Of a DNA stretch of 64,000 bases, positions 9,625 to 23,927 are shown in pieces. Position 1 is the stretch's first letter. Every line of letters starts with the position of its first letter. The translations under genes and the position numbers were made by a program. Origin of the DNA: Symbiodinium natans (lineage: Eukaryota > Sar > Dinophyceae > Suessiales > Symbiodiniaceae); the NCBI GenBank assembly GCA_905221605.1, contig CAJNDS010002099.1, positions 501,001 through 565,000 of the forward strand, given 5' to 3'. The notes under the pieces are model-generated. The model was not told the origin of the DNA and searched no databases. It worked only from the letters and a program-made list of their open reading frames with translations.

Positions 9625-9990
9625 TAAGGGGTTCAAGGGGTTCAAGGGGTTTAAGGGGTTTAAGGGGTTTAAGGGGTTTAAGGGGTTTAAGGGGTTTAAG
9701 GGGTTTAAGGGGTTTAAGGGGTTTAAGGGGTTTAAGGGGTGGGGTTTAAGGGGTTTAAGGGGTTTAAGGGGTTTAAGGGGTTTAAGGGGTTTAAGGGGTT
9801 TAAGGGGTTTAAGGGGTTTAAGGGGTTTAAGGGGTTTAAGGGGTTTAAGGGGTTTAAGGGGTTTAAGGGGTTTAAGGGGTTTAAGGGGTTTAAGGGGTTT
9901 AAGGGGTTTAAGGGGTTTAAGGGGTTTAAGGGGTTTAAGGGGTTTAAGGGGTTTAAGGGGTTAAGGGGTTTAAGGGGTTTTTTTGGGGTT
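9625..9990. repeat. Homogeneous 9-bp TTTAAGGGG array
   Basis: About 39 copies of TTTAAGGGG, a telomere-like unit with one extra A and one extra G, nearly free of variants. The Gly-Phe-Lys open frame through it (9739-10008) follows from the period and is not a gene. G-runs and a broken CATGG-like segment follow at 10010-10060. Confidence 0.85.
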
Positions 9991-10160
9991 TTAGGGTTTA
10001 CGGTTTAGGGTTTAGGGGGGGTGGGGGGGGGGGGGGATACCATGGGGGGGGGGGTGGCGGGGGGGTACCGACACGGGACACGGAACCATATATAGGAGCA
10101 ATGCCGCTCGAAATGATCGAGTCGAGATGATGACTAGACTGACTAGACCCGACAAAATCC

Positions 10161-13356
<3,196 letters not shown>

Positions 13357-14684
13357 TCAAAGGCTCTTGGCCGCTTTGGCTGCGCGGTCGTCCTGGACGC
13401 GCTTCAGGGCCTGGACGCCGCAAAGAAGGAGCGCTGCTCTTCTGAGTCTTCTCCGGACGTTTTTTCCGAGAAACTCGCCCTAAGCCCTGAACATCCTCGG
13501 TCGTAAACCCCAAGAAGGTCGTGGGAAAGTCCAAACAGTGCACAGCAGGGTTTTTTCGTTACTGTGGGGGGATGGGGAAGGGAGGCGGGACAGCTCCAAG
13601 GAACAGGTGAACGACGTGAGAGTCTTTGGAGGCGGCACGCACATTGAAGCCTTAAGCCCCACAAGTGGCGCCCGCTTCCCTGTGAAATCTCTCCAGTTCT
13701 CAAACAACTGCACCTGCAAACCGTGAGCCAGATCCACCCTCACACATCTGCACCCAAAAACCGCAGAGCTTTAATTAGCCTCAAAGACATCCTAGAGCCG
13801 CCCGAATCGTAACCAAAGCTGAAAGCATTCGTTCCAGCCTCCATCATCCTGGTGGTGTACTCCTGCTTGGTGTACTTGTCCACCTCCTCGGCGGGCACGA
13901 GCTCGTCCATGTTGGGCTGGGGCAGCGCGAACAGGTTGGGCACGTCCGCGAAGGCCATGACGCGGGCCTTGACGAACATGGTGGTCAGGGGGTCCGCCTC
14001 GTAGGACTTGCCCTGGTACTTGGTGAACTTCAGGTCGGCCTGCTGAGGGTTGCCACCGATGGTGAAGGGGCGGCCGTTCACCTGCACACGTCCCTTGTTC
14101 ACCTTCTCGGGGAAGACGCCATCAGCCGGGTGCATGAAGATCACGGTGCCGTCCTTCTTCAGGCGGTAGATCTTGTAGTTCTCGATCTTCATCTTGCGCA
14201 GCTGCTTGCCAAGCGCGATGCACTGCTCCTTCTTCCTGAAGTAGCACAGGTTCTCGCCCTTGTTCATGATGCCGAAGCCACCGGTGGGCATCTCGAACTT
14301 GAACTGGCCCTTGGCCGTCCAGGTGATGGCGTGCCTCTCGCGCGTAGAGCGGGACATGTAGCCGCCCGTGCCGCCCTCGAACATGGGGAACTTGGGCGAG
14401 TCCAGCAGGTCCTCGGGCCGGGGGATGGCCTCTGCCACGACCTCCTTGCTCTCGGCCCGCCTTGTGACGGCCGCGCCAACAGCCAACAGCACACCGCCCA
14501 TGGAGCAGGCCGTCCAAAGCCCCGTGGCGCCCGTGGATGGTGCGGAGGCTCCGAAGTCCGCCTGCGGCTGGGCGCGCACCCGCAGCCGGTTCTGCCCGCT
14601 GGTTGGGGCCACGAAGGCCGTGCAGGCCATGGTCAGGGCCGCGCCCACGCCCAGCAGGGCCATGCTCCTCGGCATGGACGACAT
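13357..14684 (-). CDS. psaD: PsaD, photosystem I reaction centre subunit II (copy 1)
   Basis: Stromal PSI subunit that docks ferredoxin. I model two exons, complement(13357..13410, 13839..14684), giving 299 residues. Visible: signal peptide about 5-22, FVAP at 24-27, a second hydrophobic segment about 55-72 followed by RR (class I dinoflagellate plastid presequence), then PsaD signatures FEGGTGG, AITWT, FEMPTGG, KKEQCIALGKQLR, NYKIYR and HPADGVFPEKVN. A C-terminal extension of roughly 70 residues follows the usual PsaD end. The intron (428 bp) is GC-AG. The last exon reads ALKRVQDDRAAKAAKSL and stop. The upstream in-frame Met at 14741 is disfavoured because similarity to the other copies starts at MSSMPRS. 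Reading through the intron gives a false 333-residue frame. Confidence 0.9.
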
Positions 14685-15545
14685 GGCAGCAAAGGTGGGC
14701 TTTCGAACCCGCTGCAGCCCCAACTCTGCCGACCTTTGCATGCAGGGCGCAGCCTCTGAGACCTTCAGTGCCGGCCCCTAAAGCAAGGAACAAAAACGAA
14801 GGCCCTCAGCCCCAAATCCGTTGACGGCACTTGTTGAGATGTCAAAGTACTGTGACAGTACAGCCATGATAGGACCTTGAAGTATTAGGGTTCCCGTCAC
14901 CAGCTCCCAGTCCGCGTGCCACTTCGTTCTAAGAGTGAAGATGCACAAGTCGTTGTTTCAAAAACCTGCTCTGCTCGTAAGAAGCTTTCAAGGTGGCATC
15001 TGCAAGATAACTCGGCCTGTCGTATACACTATGCCCCCTCACTCGGACGGGCTTTCTCTCCTGACGGGTTCGCTCCGGCAGGGTCCGACACTTGCAGGAA
15101 GCCCTGCACACCAACGAGCTTGGGCAACGAGGCGTCACGGATTTCAGGGCTTATGGCCTGGAAAGGTAAAGGGTATATCTCCATGCTGCCAGTGCCGAGC
15201 TTCCTGCAAGTCCTTCTAAAAACGGCCTCTTCACACTTTCTTCGGCAAGGGTCTGAAGCAGATCTGGCCGTTTCCAGTCTCCTCAGACCTAGGCCCTACT
15301 AATACTATCCTCAGTGTTTCTCCAACCCTTCCTCTGTCATCTTTCATTGGGCATTGATTGCCCTGTGTTGCACCTTATACAGACATTGAGTAGACCTAGC
15401 CGACGTCCTACATCGCACTTACCTCATTTACCCCACACGCTGAGCCTTTAGCCTACAGCCGACACATGCAAGTACCCCGAAGGACCCCTACAGCCGGGAT
15501 TGGCCGAACTGCCAGAGATCTCCAGATGCAAACAGCTCTGGCCGC
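14685..15545. other. Spacers between the psaD copies
   Basis: Spacers at 14685-15545, 17626-18435, 19762-21597 and 22755-23927 (0.8-1.8 kb) are unrelated to each other apart from the 48-bp leader shared by copies 2 and 3. No further gene is visible in them. No TATA-like or other promoter element could be identified with confidence. Confidence 0.5.
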
Positions 15546-17625
15546 TCAGAGGCTCTTGGCCGCCTTGGCCGCGCCTGGGCTGAATCAAGCGAAGACTGGG
15601 ATGGTTCTTTGGGCCCGGGGCTGAGATGCTTTGAGGGTTGAGCGGTTTTAGGTGAGTTGGGGTTCCAAAAGGTTTTGGGGGTAGGGCATGAAGGCACTCG
15701 GACAGCAACATCAGCCGGGTGTCGGTCGTCCTGAACGCGCTTGAGAGCCTGCGTGGCGCAGGTCCACTCAGAACTCGCTCCGTAAGGATTGGCGTTCAAG
15801 GGGATTGGGCAACAGCATTCTGGCGTTTGGGGTCCTGGATGGTCGTGGAACCAGCCCATCCAACCGAAGACTTGCGAAAAGCTCACAAAACATCTGCGTG
15901 CTTGGAGCCCTTTTACGGAGCGTGTACGACGTACGACAGATTTGCGCATAAGTGTGGATGTCCTTAGAGTTTCGTCCTTCCTTGACAGCAGAACCCCAAC
16001 AGTGACACTACGAATGCCCGCTACGAGTATGCACAACGCCTACTCCAGTAACGACCCCACATCCAGCTTTCCTGGCCAAGAGAACTTTAACTCTAGCATG
16101 CCGGCACGCACGCATCTCAGGAGCGCACACCTGGTGAAAAAAAAACATAGAAGTTTACCACCATCCATATACCATCCCAAGAGCTCAAGCCAAAATCAAC
16201 CCCACGAAGGCTGGAATCAAAAACCGGCTCCGAAGCCCGCGTCCTGGAGTCGCCTTGCCCCATATTTCTCAACTTCAACACACGATGAATACTACGGATA
16301 CCTTAAAAACTGGGTTTCTACCGCAAGTGTCCTCGGATCTTTTCCCCGCCGACTAGCCAATAACTTAAGCTTCCAGAGATCCCGAAGAGGGAAGAGTTAG
16401 CGAACCAGAGGTTCGGCCGGAAGGCCAGCGGTCAATTGGTCAATTGGAAAAGAAAGGGTGGGTGTAGGAAAGGTACGAAGAGGCACTTTCCAACTTCGGG
16501 AAACACTCTTTCGAGGCATAGTCAAGAGTCTTAGCTTGGATCAGCAGTCCTTAAACGGCAAGACAGGCCGTTTGAGATCCAGGAGCGCCACCGGCTTTTT
16601 GGGAAACTTTGGGAAGCTGACAAGCCACCCACCTGTGCACCCCCAACCCTGGGATTGCACTTGAAACTTCGGGAACTCGGGATTTGGGTGTGCACGTAAA
16701 TTCAGCCTGCCGGGATTGAGTCCATGCTTTTGGGCTTGCGCGGTTCGGGCACATGTTGTTCTATGCTTACCTTCCCTGCCTCCATCATCCTGGTGGTGTA
16801 CTCCTGCTTGGTGTACTTGTCCACCTCCTCGGCGGGCACGAGCTCGTCCATGTTGGGCTGGGGCAGCGCGAACAGGTTGGGCACGTCCGCGAAGGCCATG
16901 ACGCGGGCCTTGACGAACATGGTGGTCAGGGGGTCCGCCTCGTAGGACTTGCCCTGGTACTTGGTGAACTTCAGGTCGGCCTGCTGAGGGTTGCCACCGA
17001 TGGTGAAGGGGCGGCCGTTCACCTGCACACGTCCCTTGTTCACCTTCTCGGGGAAGACGCCATCAGCCGGGTGCATGAAGATCACGGTGCCGTCCTTCTT
17101 CAGGCGGTAGATCTTGTAGTTCTCGATCTTCATCTTGCGCAGCTGCTTGCCAAGCGCGATGCACTGCTCCTTCTTCCTGAAGTAGCACAGGTTCTCGCCC
17201 TTGTTCATGATGCCGAAGCCACCGGTGGGCATCTCGAACTTGAACTGGCCCTTGGCCGTCCAGGTGATGGCGTGCCTCTCGCGCGTGGAGCGGGACATGT
17301 AGCCGCCCGTGCCGCCCTCGAACATGGGGAACTTGGGCGAGTCCAGCAGGTCCTCGGGCCGGGGGATGGCCTCTGCCACGACCTCCTTGCTCTCGGCGCG
17401 CCTTGTGACGGCCGCGCCAACAGCCAACAGCACACCGCCCATGGAGCAGGCCGTCCAAAGCCCCGTGGCGCCCGTGGATGGTGCGGAGGCTCCGAAGTCC
17501 GCCTGCGGCTGGGCGCGCACCCGCAGCCGGTTCTGCCCGCTGGTTGGGGCCACGAAGGCCGTGCAGGCCATGGTCAGGGCCGCGCCCACGCCCAGCAGGG
17601 CCATGCTCCTCGGCATGGACGACAT
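15546..17625 (-). CDS. psaD: PsaD, photosystem I subunit II (copy 2, extra GA-AG intron)
   Basis: Same protein as copy 1. Model: complement(15546..15574, 15724..15748, 16780..17625). The main exon is 846 nt and nearly identical to copy 1. The 54-nt last coding segment is split by a 149-bp intron (15575-15723) with GA at its 5' end and AG at its 3' end. Joining 25 and 29 nt restores exactly the ALKRVQDDRAAKAAKSL ending. The first intron can use the GC donor shared by all copies, or a GT donor 9 nt further on (AAG|GTAAGC), which would add Ala-Gly-Lys in frame. The 48 bases upstream of the ATG, to 17673, match copy 3 and then diverge. Confidence 0.85.
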
Positions 17626-18435
17626 GGCTCGGATGGCTTGCTTCGGCAAGGGATCGGCCGCTTCTCAGCCAAAGCGACAGCGCACTGAAAGAATCACCAG
17701 CTTTGTTCAATGAGTGAATGAGCCTTCATGACAAAACTCAGGATGTATCAGAACACCTCGGAAGATTCAGTTTACTGCCGACAGCAGCATGGTCTGCAAG
17801 TTACCTAAGTGGCTTCAGGGCAAATCGGCTCAAGAGCTAAGAGTGGTTAACAAATATCCTCTCGGCTCAACACAGTTTAGCTTGGAAACGTAGAAACTTA
17901 CGAGGGCCCATTCAGGGCGCATGGTTAGATGGCATGCCACTTGCAGCGGAACCGCCACGGCATTTTGCAACCCCTCCCAGATGGCACGGGTTTCGGATGT
18001 TCAGTTGAAAAAGCTCAGTCGCCATCTGCGGAGTCTTTCAGGGTCCTGCCGATGGGATAGACTGGTTGAAACTTGAAAGGCTCTAGGGGTTAATGCATGG
18101 AGGGTAGGCGAAGGTTTTGCGGTCTGCGGATGGAAGCGCCCGCTTGAGCTTGTCCGACGCAAGAAGCCACAAGCGAGTCATGTCAGATTGATGTGGGCGC
18201 AACGACGCTCTCCGAACTGTGCGCGACGCTGTCTGGCAATGGAGCTTTCTTCGGGGAGCTTGGTCCGGAAGCTTCAAACCACAAGAATCAGACCTACTAC
18301 GACCTAAACTCCGAAAGGGATGGCGCAATCCGAGGATTCTAACACCCCGAAAGAAAGAACATGAAATAAATTGAAGCTTAAATATCCTTACAGCCCACCC
18401 CCCAAATGCCGTACCCTCCTACACCCTCCCTCTCC

Positions 18436-19761
18436 TCAGAGGCTCTTGGCCGCCTTGGCCGCGCGGTCGTCTTGGACGCGCTTCAGGGCCTCGCCGCGAC
18501 GACACGTTGACGACACGTGGACGGCCGGGGCTTTGGTGGCCGTGTCCAAATGACAGCCCGAGAACGACTGGTTTTTGCGCTACAAACGTGAACGTGTGCC
18601 CGAAACCGTTGACAGCTAGCTACCTAGACGAACAGACTGTGACGTTGATAGATGGAGAGAGTGAGAGCAAGCAATTTGCACTGGGCCGGTTTCTAACAAA
18701 GGATGAAGTTTGAGGTCCGAGAACGATTTGAAGATGACAAATCCGTCGACTGGTAAAAGGGCGGCGGTTGGCGGCTTTCAGGAACCTGCTGAAAACTAGG
18801 ATCGCGATCCAGATTCACAATCGCAAGGCCGCGCTTTGGACCGGGAGTGGTCCAGAAAGCTGGCTTCCAAAACCGATCCACGCTCGTGACACTTCCAAAA
18901 TGCAGAACCACTTGCCTCCATCATCCTGGTGGTGTACTCCTGCTTGGTGTACTTGTCCACCTCCTCGGCGGGCACGAGCTCGTCCATGTTGGGCTGGGGC
19001 AGCGCGAACAAGTTGGGCACGTCCGCGAAGGCCATGACGCGGGCCTTGACGAACATGGTGGTCAGGGGGTCCGCCTCGTAGGACTTGCCCTGGTACTTGG
19101 TGAACTTCAGGTCGGCCTGCTGAGGGTTGCCACCGATGGTGAAGGGGCGGCCGTTCACCTGCACACGTCCCTTGTTCACCTTCTCGGGGAAGACGCCATC
19201 AGCCGGGTGCATGAAGATCACGGTGCCGTCCTTCTTCAGGCGGTAGATCTTGTAGTTCTCGATCTTCATCTTGCGCAGCTGCTTGCCAAGCGCGATGCAC
19301 TGCTCCTTCTTCCTGAAGTAGCACAGGTTCTCGCCCTTGTTCATGATGCCGAAGCCACCGGTGGGCATCTCGAACTTGAACTGGCCCTTGGCCGTCCAGG
19401 TGATGGCGTGCCTCTCGCGCGTGGAGCGGGACATGTAGCCGCCCGTGCCGCCCTCGAACATGGGGAACTTGGGCGAGTCCAGCAGGTCCTCGGGCCGGGG
19501 GATGGCCTCTGCCACGACCTCCTTGCTCTCGGCCCGCCTTGTGACGGCCGCGCCAACAGCCAACAGCACACCGCCCATGGAGCAGGCCGTCCAAAGCCCC
19601 GTGGCGCCCGTGGATGGTGCGGAGGCTCCGAAGTCCGCCTGCGGCTGGGCGCGCACCCGCAGCCGGTTCTGCCCGCTGGTGGGGGCCACGAAGGCCGTGC
19701 AGGCCATGGTCAGGGCCGCGCCCACGCCCAGCAGGGCCATGCTCCTCGGCATGGACGACAT
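18436..19761 (-). CDS. psaD: PsaD, photosystem I subunit II (copy 3)
   Basis: Model: complement(18436..18489, 18916..19761), 299 residues. The intron (426 bp) has a strong GC donor, GAG|GCAAGT, and an AG|G acceptor. Presequence and mature part match copy 1 apart from a few silent-looking changes. The last exon has CAA for the CAG of copy 1. The 5' flank is shared with copy 2 up to 19809. Read-through of the intron gives a spurious C-terminus (SGSAFWKCHERG...), not part of the protein. Confidence 0.88.
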
Positions 19762-21597
19762 GGCTCGGATGGCTTGCTTCGGCAAGGGATCGGCCGCTTC
19801 TCAGCCAAACTGCCCGCGGTGCAACGGGCTGCAACTCTTTCAGAAACTGTTCTTAGCCTATCCGACAAGAGCATCTTCGAATATCTTCGAGCTTAGGCAA
19901 GCATGAAAGGGCAAGGACTGATAAAGGTTCACTTTCTTCACACTTCCTTCGCACCATCAGCCACGGCTGTCTAAAAAGGAATGTTGTCACAATGGGAAGG
20001 CACCTCGCCAACAAAACAGTCAGTACCATGTCAAGGTTGTCAGTCTTCTTTTTGGTATCTAACTCTGCTCCCCTATGAACACTGCATCAATCCCAGACAA
20101 GTCCAGATCAGGACCTTCGAGCCCAGAACCTTAAAGGTAGACTCCGACATGCCAACATGAGTGAACGCCGCCTTCCTTGTGAGACGCGCTGGCCCGGCTG
20201 CACACAAGGGAGAAGTATTTGAGGGCTCGAGGTCTTTGGGGGCTAAGGGAATGGAATGGATACACGGCCCGGGGCGCGCAGTTCATGCCAAAGGGCTCTG
20301 TGAGGCATCAGGCAAGCTCGTCCAACAACGCAGAGCAAAAAACGCTGCAAGCCCCCTAAGACCCTAAAACCCCCTAAGATTAAGCAGCACTTGAACTTCA
20401 CGAGCAACCGAGCTCCCAAGTTCGGAAGTCACCGTGCCCTTGAGTCCCTTGAGATGGTGTCTAATCTCGAACGTCGCACTTGTCTACCTAGTCTACGGAT
20501 ACATTCACGAAAGAAGCACTGGAGCACTGGAACCCCAAGAATGCCATCCTGCTCATTTGACGAAGGAAGATGAGAAACCGATCCTTATCAGATTCCGAGA
20601 TGATGCGAACCCTAATGCCCCCAATTCGGAACAGACTCCAAAGCGTGCGCCAACACGCATCCACCTCGCACCGTCGGCCCCTCATCCTCCTCCAGCGACT
20701 TCTTTTTGTCAAGCTGACCTAGTTCAAAGAGATTGTAGAACCGAACTTGACTCGTTGAGCCTCCATCCTAAACCATGTAGTATAGTGCCTCACACAGCCC
20801 AACTTCAGAAAATGATTCGCATCGGAGCCACCGCCGACTAGGAAGTTCGCCTGCATGGGTACTGCTTTGCATTCAATCCCACCGAGCTACATCGAGCTAT
20901 ATGGAGCTATATGGAGCTTTATGGTTTGGGCGCTTCATGTTGGTGGTGTGCACGATATTGCACGATATTCCAGAATCCACCAGACAGCTTCACACTATTT
21001 CGTGTAAACGTCCCCGGTCAGAGAACAAGCAAAACCGTTTGATTTTGCTCTCATCGCCCCACCCGACAGAAGCCTTGCGAAACTAATTAAGCTCGACCCG
21101 AACATTGAAACAAAAGCCCTGATTCCAACACCTACCCTGATTCGCTGCGAACTAAGCCATGGATACCCTACAACAGATTGTCAAGGGAAGTGCTTTGAAA
21201 GATGTCTGTGCCTTTCAACTCCAAGACGGGTTTCTCTGTCAGTCCGGCGCGGGGGGTGGTGCCACTTAAAACCAACAAACAAAAGTTTGTGATTCCTGCG
21301 CTGCATATAATACCCGTAAAGGGGTCCCTGAAAAAAAAGATGGCGATTCCTGTTCCAAGTTCAGGGCAAGATAGAGGGAAGAGGGGCACGAGTACCGGGT
21401 TGAGAGGGAGGCAACTGCCCTCTGAAGGATCTATGAAGAATCTACGAGGAATCTATGACGAATCAATGAATTCCGGATCCTGACTGACACCAGCACCAGG
21501 CCTCCAAATCCCCTCCCAAAAACGGTCAAGACTACACTATAGTCACTACAGAACCGGCTCAACTCTCAAGAGCCCTGCGCACCAGCTGCTGCCTGCC

Positions 21598-22754
21598 TCA
21601 AAGGCTCTTGGCCGCCTTGGCCGCGCGGTCGTCCTGGACGCGCTTCAGGGCCTGGACGCCGCAAATAAGGAGCGCTGAGAGCGAGAAAGAGAAGGAGAAG
21701 AGGAAGAGGAAGAGAAAGAGAAGGAGAAGGAGAAGGAGGAAGAGGGACAGAGAGACAGAGAGACAGAGAGACAGAGAGACAGAGAGACAGAGAGACAGAG
21801 AGACAGAGAGACAGAGAGACAGAGAGACAGAGAGACAGAGAGACAGAGAGACAGAGAGACCATGATAAAACAGAAGGCCCACTGCTGCCATTTCCCTACC
21901 TTCCCTGCCTCCATCATCCTGGTGGTGTACTCCTGCTTGGTGTACTTGTCCACCTCCTCGGCGGGCACGAGCTCGTCCATGTTGGGCTGGGGCAGCGCGA
22001 ACAAGTTGGGCACGTCCGCGAAGGCCATGACGCGGGCCTTGACGAACATGGTGGTCAGGGGGTCCGCCTCGTAGGACTTGCCCTGGTACTTGGTGAACTT
22101 CAGGTCGGCCTGCTGAGGGTTGCCACCGATGGTGAAGGGGCGGCCGTTCACCTGCACACGGCCCTTGTTCACCTTCTCGGGGAAGACGCCATCAGCCGGG
22201 TGCATGAAGATCACGGTGCCGTCCTTCTTCAGGCGGTAGATCTTGTAGTTCTCGATCTTCATCTTGCGCAGCTGCTTGCCAAGCGCGATGCACTGCTCCT
22301 TCTTCCTGAAGTAGCACAGGTTCTCGCCCTTGTTCATGATGCCGAAGCCACCGGTTGGCATCTCGAACTTGAACTGGCCCTTGGCCGTCCAGGTGATGGC
22401 GTGCCTCTCGCGCGTGGAGCGGGACATGTAGCCGCCCGTGCCGCCCTCGAACATGGGGAACTTGGGCGAGTCCAGGAGGTCCTCGGGCCGGGGGATGGCC
22501 TCTGCCACGACCTCCTTGCTCTCGGCCCGCCTTGTGACGGCCGCGCCAACAGCCAACAGCACACCGCCCATGGAGCAGGCCGTCCAAAGCCCCGTGGCGC
22601 CCGTGGACGGTGCGGAGGCTCCGAAGTCCGCCTGCGGCTGGGCGCGCACCCGCAGCCGGTTCTGCCCGCTGGTTGGGGCCACGAAGGCCCAGCTGCCCAT
22701 GAGGCCGGCGACGCCGGCGCCCAGGACAGCGAGGGTCCGGGTTCCGGACGGCAT
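21598..22754 (-). CDS. psaD: PsaD, photosystem I subunit II (copy 4, different signal peptide)
   Basis: Model: complement(21598..21651, 21909..22754). The first 22 or so residues (MPSGTRTLAVLGAGVAGLMG...) differ completely from copies 1-3, yet the length to FVAP is the same and the sequence is again hydrophobic, so it remains a signal peptide. From AFVAPTSGQ onward it is the common protein. A Met 12 codons upstream (22790) is possible. The intron (257 bp) starts GCAGGGAAGGTA like copy 2, so GC or GT donors are both possible, and it contains a long (GAGACA)n tract. The last exon encodes the standard ending. Confidence 0.88.
21676..21862. repeat. Purine-rich (GAGACA)n tract inside the psaD copy 4 intron
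   Basis: GAGAAAGAGAAGGAG-type purine DNA followed by roughly 20 GAGACA hexamers, lying wholly within the proposed intron. In the minus-strand sense it is pyrimidine-rich (TGTCTC) and sits just before the acceptor, so it may act as an extended polypyrimidine tract. The Ser-Leu-Cys reading in the long frame is a repeat artefact. Confidence 0.85.
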
Positions 22755-23927
22755 TGCGGGAAGATCGGCTGGAACAGCTGTGAAGAGCAATGCCTGCCGG
22801 ACTGTGCAGAGACCTGCCTGGAACGCTGACCATCACCCCATTCCCCCAAAATCTGAAGCCCTACATTGGACCTTTTCCTCTAAAACGGCAAATTCAAACC
22901 ATCTGAGAGCCCCCCGCCCAACGCTAGAGCTGTGACGTCTTTACCAGATCCAGGACAAAGTGCTGGTTCAAGAGGCATCGCTCTTGAACTCAGCACCCAT
23001 TGCAATCTCCGAATCTTGTCTTGCTTTGTAACGCACCTGGAAACCATGGAAATTTTGCAGGTAGACTGACAATTGGGTCGGCAGTACCTTCGTGAGGTGA
23101 GCTTGTATGCCCGTAATGGGCATTTTCCGAACCATCGCAACATGTTTCGAAGCATCCCCTCGAATCCTCTCACAGACGCCCCTCGAATTACAACTCAACC
23201 GATTGCTCCACCCAGAGTCTGACTCGGCAGATTTTGCGTGCAGGATCGTTTGAGGCTCCGGGCGCAAGGCCGTTTCCAGGTTTAGGAAGTTTTTTGGGGC
23301 TCTTTTTGGGTGGGGTTAGCTGGTCAGGTCTTGGGCACACTTGAACCCTTTGAACCTCCGAAATTAAACGCGCTTTGCTCCGGGCTCTCCAGCGTGCCGA
23401 GCTCCTTTTGTCTCCACTCCCGCTGTAAGCGCGGAACCCCCCAAATTGTGGTGCCACAAGAGCCTGCAACGAAATGTGGGCTTCGAGTGTAAGAACGTTC
23501 TATAACCCTAAATGTAACCCTTTCGTCTCGTCTCACTCTCGACTACTTGCGGGACTTGAACCTCTGATTCTGTGGAAACCAAACGCAAGCACTCGGCCCT
23601 GAACCCAAGGAGAGTGGGGCCGTGGTTGACTTGAGACCTGCCTTGCTCCATCGGAGCATATGACACGATTGGAAATCTCCCTAAGCCCGTACCCCCGAAC
23701 CTGCAAACATCTTCCAGGCCTGAAAACGCCCCTTTTAGGCCCTAAAAGGCCCTAAACTCTCAGACCCAGACTGTGCCCTGAAGCCTAAGCCATGAACCGA
23801 ATCAGCTTCGGCGACTGGAAGTGTTCTTGGAGGTTGAGGTGTTGGGAAACTCCAAAACTGAAGACTGAGTGAGTAACCTCTCCCCCGCTCACCCTGGACT
23901 CCTCCCACTGCCCGATACCTCGCCTGC

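Noticed and set aside
9739-10008. (Gly-Phe-Lys)n open frame
   Set aside because: Direct consequence of the 9-bp telomere-variant repeat.
16185-16200. Spliced-leader-like word (ATTTTGGCTTGAG on the minus strand)
   Set aside because: Only a partial match to the dinoflagellate leader and not at any gene boundary.
16753-17688. Plus-strand open frames of 200-350 codons opposite each psaD copy
   Set aside because: Antisense shadows caused by strong G/C bias at third codon positions; they change whenever psaD changes silently.
13740-22790. Long C-terminal tails of the psaD open frames (for example Ser-Leu-Cys-rich in copy 4)
   Set aside because: They are intron read-through. All copies have a conserved terminal exon further downstream.
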